NCBI GenBank assembly: GCA_003501665.1
Contig: DNOQ01000281.1
Location: 1 to 5,981 of the forward strand
Source: Bacteroidales bacterium
GTDB lineage: Bacteria > Bacteroidota > Bacteroidia > Bacteroidales > VadinHA17
Length of the DNA: 5,981 nt
Reading direction: 5' to 3'
Shown here: positions 5,253-5,981 of the stretch, one piece after another
Numbering within the stretch: the first letter of the stretch is position 1
How the letters are laid out: each line of letters opens with the position of its first letter
Translations under genes and position numbers: made by a program
The notes under the pieces: model-generated
The model's input: only the letters and a program-made list of their open reading frames with translations
What the model was told of the DNA's origin: nothing
The model's database searches: none

Positions 5253-5981
5253 CTATATGACTCCGAGCAATCCGTCAACCTGTGCAAGTACCTGTTGATC
5301 GGTAAAGTGTCTGCCTTTTATCGCCGAAGAAGGGCATGAAGCCACGCAAACACCGCAGCCCTTACATAGTGCGCTTATGATATGGCTTATTTTTTTATCT
5401 TCAAGGAATTCAATTGCACTATAGGGGCATAGTGTATTGCAAAACCTGCACCCCGAGCAGAGGTTTTCATTCACTTCGGAATAAAGGGCATCAACCTCGA
5501 TCTTTTCTTTGGCGATCCTTGCAAGTATTCTTGCTGCAGCTGCTCTTGCCTGGGCTACTGTATCAGGAATATCCTTGGGTGCGACACAGGTCCCTGCAAT
5601 AAATATTCCATCTGTAGTAGTGGCTACAGGTTCCAGTTTGGGATGGCTTTCAATGAACCACCCTTCCTTATCCTGGCTTATATTTACTATGCGCGCCACT
5701 TCGCGGGAATCTTCACGGGCTTCCATACCCACCATCAGAACTACAAGATCTGCAGGTATCTCGATGACTTCACCGGAAAGTTTTTCATTGACTTCGATAA
5801 GCATTTCACAATCATCTTTCAGTGAGGCTTTATGGATGACCGGTCGGTCACCTTTTTCATACATTAAAAACAGAGTCTTGGCTTCCGATGATCTTCTGTA
5901 AAAATCCTCATGTCCTTTACCGAATGCATGCATGTCAATATAAATATCAGAGATGTAGCTTTCCGGATTAGCAGATTTGAT
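5253..5981 (-). CDS. hdrA: HdrA-like flavin/iron-sulfur electron-transfer subunit, C-terminal part
   Basis: Only the last 242 residues are present. The frame is open to the window edge, and the residues before the first in-window ATG (5933), ending SDIYIDMHAFGKG, continue the conserved HdrA sequence, so that ATG is internal. The visible part is the end of the FAD-binding domain: YIDMHAFGKGHEDFYRR, the LVVLMVGMEA strand, and DGIFIAGTCVAPKDIPDTVAQARAAAARI, the family's nucleotide-binding signature. Two [4Fe-4S] ferredoxin motifs follow: Cys175, 178, 181 and 185 (CSGCRFCNTLCP) and Cys206, 209, 212 and 216 (CKGCGVCVASCP), both complete. The tail RHFTDQQVLAQVDGLL is also typical of HdrA. In methanogens HdrA is the electron-bifurcating core of heterodisulfide reductase; bacterial homologues work with HdrBC, MvhD or Flox-type partners to exchange electrons among NADH, ferredoxin and disulfides. 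The partners here, and the exact reaction, are unknown; other genes of the cluster would lie beyond 5981. Cytoplasmic. The kinase gene lies 130 bp downstream. Confidence 0.9.
   Translation of the reverse strand: MKSANPESYISDIYIDMHAFGKGHEDFYRRSSEAKTLFLMYEKGDRPVIHKASLKDDCEMLIEVNEKLSGEVIEIPADLVVLMVGMEAREDSREVARIVNISQDKEGWFIESHPKLEPVATTTDGIFIAGTCVAPKDIPDTVAQARAAAARILARIAKEKIEVDALYSEVNENLCSGCRFCNTLCPYSAIEFLEDKKISHIISALCKGCGVCVASCPSSAIKGRHFTDQQVLAQVDGLLGVI

Noticed and set aside
5414..5901. Plus-strand ORFs opposite hdrA
   Set aside because: They are antisense shadows of the clearly conserved HdrA frame with its two ferredoxin motifs.

Overview
The window looks like a chromosomal segment of a Bacteroidota bacterium, most likely an anaerobic Bacteroidales-type lineage. 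Evidence: two proteins with the FISUMP domain (Fibrobacter succinogenes major paralogous domain), a Por-type (T9SS type A-like) module, a PorT-like outer-membrane beta-barrel, a lipoprotein with a Bacteroidota-style surface-export motif (CKKDDD), TAnnTTTG promoter-like boxes, AT-rich spacers, and start codons mostly without Shine-Dalgarno sequences. The HdrA homologue points to anaerobic, ferredoxin- or disulfide-linked electron transfer. Species cannot be named from this sequence.

Layout. 1-409 is AT-rich and holds no convincing gene. 410-550 (+) is a doubtful 46-residue ORF. 639-2006 (+) encodes a secreted protein with an N-terminal beta-rich module, a T9SS-like module and a C-terminal FISUMP domain. 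2099-2701 (-) encodes a 200-residue outer-membrane beta-barrel and converges on the first gene. 2702-3022 is a 321-bp divergent regulatory region with phased TTCCGA repeats, palindromes and TAnnTTTG boxes. 3023-3730 (+) encodes a FISUMP lipoprotein. 3782-5122 (-) encodes a six-helix membrane histidine kinase with a RegB-like GG-x-x-NP motif. 5253-5981 (-) is the C-terminal 242 residues of an HdrA-like flavin/iron-sulfur protein that runs off the right edge.

How the parts fit. The left two thirds is a small envelope cluster: two FISUMP proteins probably delivered by different routes (one general secretory, one lipoprotein) around a beta-barrel. The right third is redox-related: hdrA lies upstream of the kinase on the same strand, 130 bp apart, and the kinase carries a motif known in RegB/PrrB for quinone sensing. 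Redox sensing tied to an Hdr-type complex is a reasonable hypothesis, not a demonstrated one. Three naive starts were corrected: the first FISUMP gene starts at ATG 639 rather than TTG 531, the beta-barrel at ATG 2701 rather than TTG 2722, and hdrA continues past its first in-window ATG (5933) to the edge. The kinase has no upstream ATG and seems to use TTG.
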